A stretch of DNA of 64,000 nt from Undaria pinnatifida (Eukaryota > Sar > Phaeophyceae > Laminariales > Alariaceae), in the NCBI GenBank assembly GCA_012845835.1, contig JABAKD010000002.1, positions 24,656,518-24,720,517 on the forward strand, given 5' to 3'. The translations under genes were made by a program, and so were the position numbers. Numbering within the stretch: position 1 is the first letter of the stretch; each line of letters starts with the position of its first letter. Of this stretch, positions 59,824 through 64,000 are shown one piece after another. The notes beneath the pieces were generated by a model. The model was not told the DNA's origin. It worked only from the letters and a program-made list of their open reading frames with translations, and searched no databases.

Positions 59824-61907
59824 CTGAGGAAACAACACCTGAGCTCACAATCAGCAAAACAAACGCACAACAGTAAACGCACGAAGCAAAGCAGAAGAAG
59901 AAGAAAAACAAGTCTAGTCACAGTAAGTATATACCAGAGAAAAACGAACCGAGAGTCACAAAGGCCGTTAGGCGTTGGTAAGGCAAATTACGTGCGTCAT
60001 GTTCATCACTGGGCTGTGGCGCTTTTCTGGTGCGCGAAATAGTAGTTTCGCCGCTGCTGATTGGTTGGTATGCTGGTCTGCTCGTTGTTGGTGTGTTGGT
60101 GGCTGGTGGTTGAAACTGAATGGTCTGTTTGTTTGATTGGTTGATTTTTGGTTAATTGATGGACGTTTGATGATTGTTGAGTAGACTAAACGATCGATAG
60201 ATCGATTAGTTATTAATAGTCGATTAACTACAACGGCATATTACAGTATACAGTAGAGCCTGGTTCCTTCGTTTTAGTCGTTTCACGCGAGGCACTTCTT
60301 CGTAAGACACGGACAAAAGCACTCGTTTCAGTAGCATCAGCCAAAAAAAAAGTTATGATCTTACAAGACAGAGAACACATCTCGCAGGAAAAAAAAACAA
60401 CGAAAACGCGCGCAAACGCAATGGCAAACGTACTGTGCAGCAGCAGTTGTGTACCAGCACGCAAAAGCAAAACCATAAAAGACAAGCAAAAAAAAAAAAA
60501 AAAAGAGAAAAGACAATTACGGCAAAAACACGGTAAAAAAACCCGGCTCTCTTGCTACCCTTGCACACAGTAGCCAAAAATATTTTACGGCTTGTCTCCT
60601 CCGCCCCAGGACTGACCAACCAAAACACGTTTTTTTCTTCCTGTCCTAGACTCATCCACGGTACGGCGGTGTCGTGCAGTTTTTGGGTATAAACCAAACG
60701 ATTCTGGCCGGTTGAGCTCCTCAGGTGTGGAACTATCGATTGCCGGTATTATTAACAGTACGATCATTTTACGAGCACAGCTTCTTTTGTTTCAGGAACA
60801 GCGAATAAAAACGTTGGTCGGGTTGCGCGAACGAATGCCTTCGAAGTTGTGCCTCGGTTGATGTTGATATTGACCTCCTCCTCGTGAAAGGGAGCTCAGA
60901 AAACTCTTAGAATCTTCTGCACCCCGCGCGTGGGATGACTCCCTACCTTGAACTGTGCTTGAACCACTTTTCTTAAACCAGTTTGAGACTTCAGAGGGCA
61001 AAAAAATAATGATAAAAAAATGACAATTACGTCATTTTTGCACGTCTCCCTCCGCCCCGACCGAGCAAACGCTGTTTTCTCCCTGCCCTACATTAGTCTT
61101 GAACCGCTTTCTGGAACCAGTTTGAAAACTCAGAGGAGGAGGGGGAAGAAGAAAAAATGAACAAAATGCGATTACATCAGTCTTTAAACTACTTTCTCAA
61201 ACCAGTTTTGATACTTCAGAGGGCAGAAAATAATTATTAAAGCATGACGATTACAGCATCAGGCACACCAAGCAGCCCCAGCTGCTGAGGCAGGGGACAG
61301 GGCATGTGTCACCAGCTCCAATGCAAAATTATCTCCGACACGGGCGCACCATGATACTATTTAAGAGTTGTACTGCTTGCGCGCTCCCGCCAGCCAATCA
61401 ATGAGACCAAAACCTGGCATAGTTTTGGTTACTTTATGGCATAGTTTCCGGTTGCTATACACTCGGTCAACAATGTGCCATAATCCCAATGCGTAGCCAG
61501 TCCGATAAGACCAACGCCTGGAATAGTTTTGGTCGCTATACTTACTTGTACCTGGGTCGCAAATGAGCAGATAAGCTATAGTCTCACATTGGGTTCAGCG
61601 TGTGTGTCCCAACGCTCGTCAAAATGCAGGCTAGACTAGCACAGAGTTCGTGTCTTTCTAGGAGGAACAATCGACATGGACACTGGACTGTCTTCTTCCC
61701 AGGTAATCTTCACGGACGCTTTGGCGTCACTTCTGCAGCTCTTATCACAGAGACCGAGCATCAAGACGTGTCAGTGTTTCATAACGAGCTTGCCTGTACC
61801 GCAGATGGTGTTCATAGTAGACACGCCTTGTACATTTGTCTTACTACAGTGCTCTTAATGGACTCGCCTTGTACTTGTCGTCTACTGGTACAGTTTAGAG
61901 GACTTGC

Positions 61908-61985
61908 CTTGTACATTTTGTTGTCGATGCGGTGCGGGGTCATCGAGTGCGCCGGCGTGCCCATCGTCTGCTTCCCCATTTGGCA
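61908..61985 (-). CDS. Second copy of RPA2 exon 14
   Basis: Identical to 45635-45712 as read, including the GC donor. Confidence 0.75.
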
Positions 61986-62572
61986 CTGCAACGAAACAAA
62001 CACACAATCACAGAAGCAAAAAAACACGGAAACACAAACACATAAAAACGCAAACCGTAGAACACACAGGGTTAGAAAGTGCTATCATGGGCACTTGGCG
62101 CACCCGGCAAAAACGAGATTGCATCGCTAGTGCAAATAACCAAGGATGGAGGGGGCATTGGCACTACAACAAATCACAGCAGAGCAATGCCAAACGAAGG
62201 AGCTCCTGCTACCGCTGCTATAGCTGATGCTGCTGTTATAGCTACTGATATTTCCGCCGCTGCTGTTGCTACCGCTGCTACTGCTGCTACTGATGTCGCT
62301 GCTAGTGCTGTTGATACTGCTGATGATGGTATTACCGTCACCGCCACTGCCGCTGCTGCTTCTGCGGACGTGACACACAAGACTAAACGGCACGAAGAAT
62401 CCCCAAACACGATCCTGCTCATACTGCGGGGGTGACACGCAAGACGAAACAGCACGAGCCATGCCCAAACAACTCTAAACAGCCCAACCCAACCCAACCC
62501 AACCCAACCCAACCCCAACCCAACCCAACCCAACCCAACCCAACCCAACCCAATACACGCTAGTTCACTGAC

Positions 62573-62707
62573 CTGGTACATGTTCCTGGGGCTCTGGTTG
62601 TAGTCGGAGAAGGGTGTGAGCGATGCCACAAGCGAGAGCATATTGGTAGGGTCCAGCTCCCGGTGTGTCGTCAGGCCAGCCCTCACATCTTCCGCTAAAC
62701 ACGCGAT
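62573..62707 (-). CDS. Second copy of RPA2 exon 13
   Basis: Identical to 46299-46433 as read, with the same splice sites. Confidence 0.75.
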
Positions 62708-63506
62708 CTGTCGCAAACACACACACGACACACCGTCCCCACAGCACACAATACGAAAACAAAAAATACAAGGTAAGCGAAAAACAACGCTAAAAAGCAA
62801 TTATATTTTTTTATTCAACATGGCAAAGAGCAAGGAGACAGTTCACAACAACAAAAAAAACAAAACAAATTTTGGAAACACGTATACAAAGGTATACCAC
62901 ATTTTTTCCGAAAACAAACCATGAAAAAAAGCGGCAACAATACGTAAAACCGAGCTACTACACCAAGACGAAGAACATACGTATTCGTAGAGAAAACAAG
63001 TGCTTCCAAATATTGTACGAAGTAGTAGGCATATGAAAAGGCGCACGATACCGCTAGGATGTGGATGCATGGGCCGTGCCCATAGTATGGACAAAACACT
63101 TTTGGTATTCGCAATCACGCATCGACAATCAAGCAAACATAGAGACACGTTTGATGGTGCTCAATTATGCCTTTGAGCCCTACTATGATACCGCGACGCA
63201 CGAAACCGGCGTCAACACCTTTGAGACTAGGCGAGACTAGGCAAGGCTAGGCAAGGCTAGGCAAGGCTCAGCAAGGCTCGGCAAGATGAGGCTGGGCGAG
63301 ACAAGGCTCGGCAAGGAAAAGGCTCGGCAAGGCTCGGCAAGGCTCGGCAAGGCTCGGCAAGGCTCGGCAAGGCTCGGCAAGGCTCGGCAAGGCTCGGCAA
63401 GGCTCGGCAAGGCTCGGCAAGGCTCGGCAAGGCTCGGCAAGGCTCGGCAAGGCTCGACAAGGCAAGGCTCGGCAAGGCAAGTCAAGACGGACACAAGACT
63501 AATCAC

Positions 63507-63582
63507 CTCCATAAACTGCTGCTCCATTGGGCCGATCCACTCCGTCTTGCCGCTGGGAAGGTGCAGCACTGGCCGGCACATT
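63507..63582 (-). CDS. Second copy of RPA2 exon 12
   Basis: Identical to 47232-47307 as read, with the same splice sites. Part of the duplicated block and probably not an independent gene. Confidence 0.75.
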
Positions 63583-64000
63583 CTGGTATTAAAAAACAAA
63601 CAAACGAAATGAATTACCAGCTACTAGTCAAGCAAACAAACAAGCGAACAAACAAACAAACAATGCGGGGCAATAAAAACAACCAGCAAGTAGAAACCTA
63701 CAGCCAACCCGCGTCCTTAAGAAGTAACGGCGCCCTTTACAACGGATGAGTCGACCTAACGAGAGTGCCCTACTCTACTACAGGAAACCACAAGTTGCAT
63801 ACTATGGGCGGAATGTTGCGGTCTTCGGAGAAGACGAACCACACTCAATGCGTCTCAACACACCAAAAAAATCGCAAAAAAATCATCATCACAAGTATTT
63901 CGCACGCACCTTACTCTATACAAGAGCAAACCCCTTCCCTTCCCCCACGCCAGCCCCAACCCCTCACCCCCCCCCCCCCCCCCGCCCCGCCCGCTCCCCC

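Larger units (their letters stand above)
59693..64000 (-). repeat. Second, near-identical copy of 43449-47725 (RPA2 introns 11-15 with exons 12-15)
   Basis: Co-linear with 43449-47725 to the window end, including intron microsatellites of almost the same length. Differences are mainly 1-2 base indels, many of them in homopolymers, concentrated within about 2 kb of the gap. This is the pattern of low-quality read ends or an unmerged haplotype. It sits upstream of RPA2 exon 1, where a fragment of the middle of the same gene would have no sensible role. Confidence 0.93.

Noticed and set aside
59041-59921. ORFs spanning the N gap
   Set aside because: Most of their length is undefined sequence. 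The piece next to the gap (DMYDFEKDRHA) has a possible donor but the wrong phase for RPA2 exon 1 and no recognised homology.
59693-64000. A second RPA2 gene or an alternative set of exons
   Set aside because: Near identity including microsatellites, indels toward the gap and a position upstream of exon 1 favour an assembly or haplotype duplicate.

Overview
This is a window of nuclear DNA from a eukaryote with long, repeat-filled introns. It has no bacterial-style operons. The only gene I can identify with confidence is on the minus strand, from about 55.8 kb down to 29.86 kb. It encodes the second-largest subunit of RNA polymerase I (RPA2/POLR1B/RPA135). I rebuilt 22 coding exons from splice sites and protein homology. 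They join in frame to 1166 residues plus a stop, against about 1135 for the human protein from general knowledge. The extreme N-terminus is missing. The gene style (many GT-AG introns of 0.2-2 kb plus one of 8.5 kb, Gly/Ala/Pro-rich insertions, mixed base composition) suggests a brown alga or another stramenopile. That assignment is inference.

Layout. 0-1.06 kb: degenerate tandem repeat. 1-11.8 kb: gene-poor, with microsatellites, members of dispersed repeat families and one weak coding remnant at 4.3-4.7 kb. 11.86-15.99 kb: a satellite of about 18 units of 228 bp with higher-order variation. 16-24.5 kb: low-complexity DNA, terminal-inverted-repeat elements (20.7-21.06 and 22.04-23.04 kb) and two doubtful ORFs. 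24.55-27.11 kb: a hAT-like element carrying an inverted copy of itself, each with a perfect 8-bp target duplication, plus an LTR-like insert. 27.7-28.1 kb: a foldback element. 28.1-29.86 kb: 3' flank of RPA2. 29.86-55.83 kb: RPA2. 55.8-59.19 kb: 5' flank with tandem duplications. 59193-59692: a gap of exactly 500 N. 59693-64000: a near-identical second copy of 43449-47725, carrying RPA2 exons 12-15 and most likely an assembly or haplotype duplicate.

The most unusual signal is inside RPA2. In three introns (14, 16 and 18) the 3' end of the preceding exon, in two cases clearly with its 5' splice site, has been duplicated in tandem into the downstream intron. This leaves decayed pseudo-exons, and some cryptic donors are still intact. 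Two introns (4 and 14) use GC-AG splice sites, and in intron 14 the GC donor itself is repeated four times. Many introns also hold pentanucleotide or decanucleotide arrays and begin with G-runs on the sense strand.
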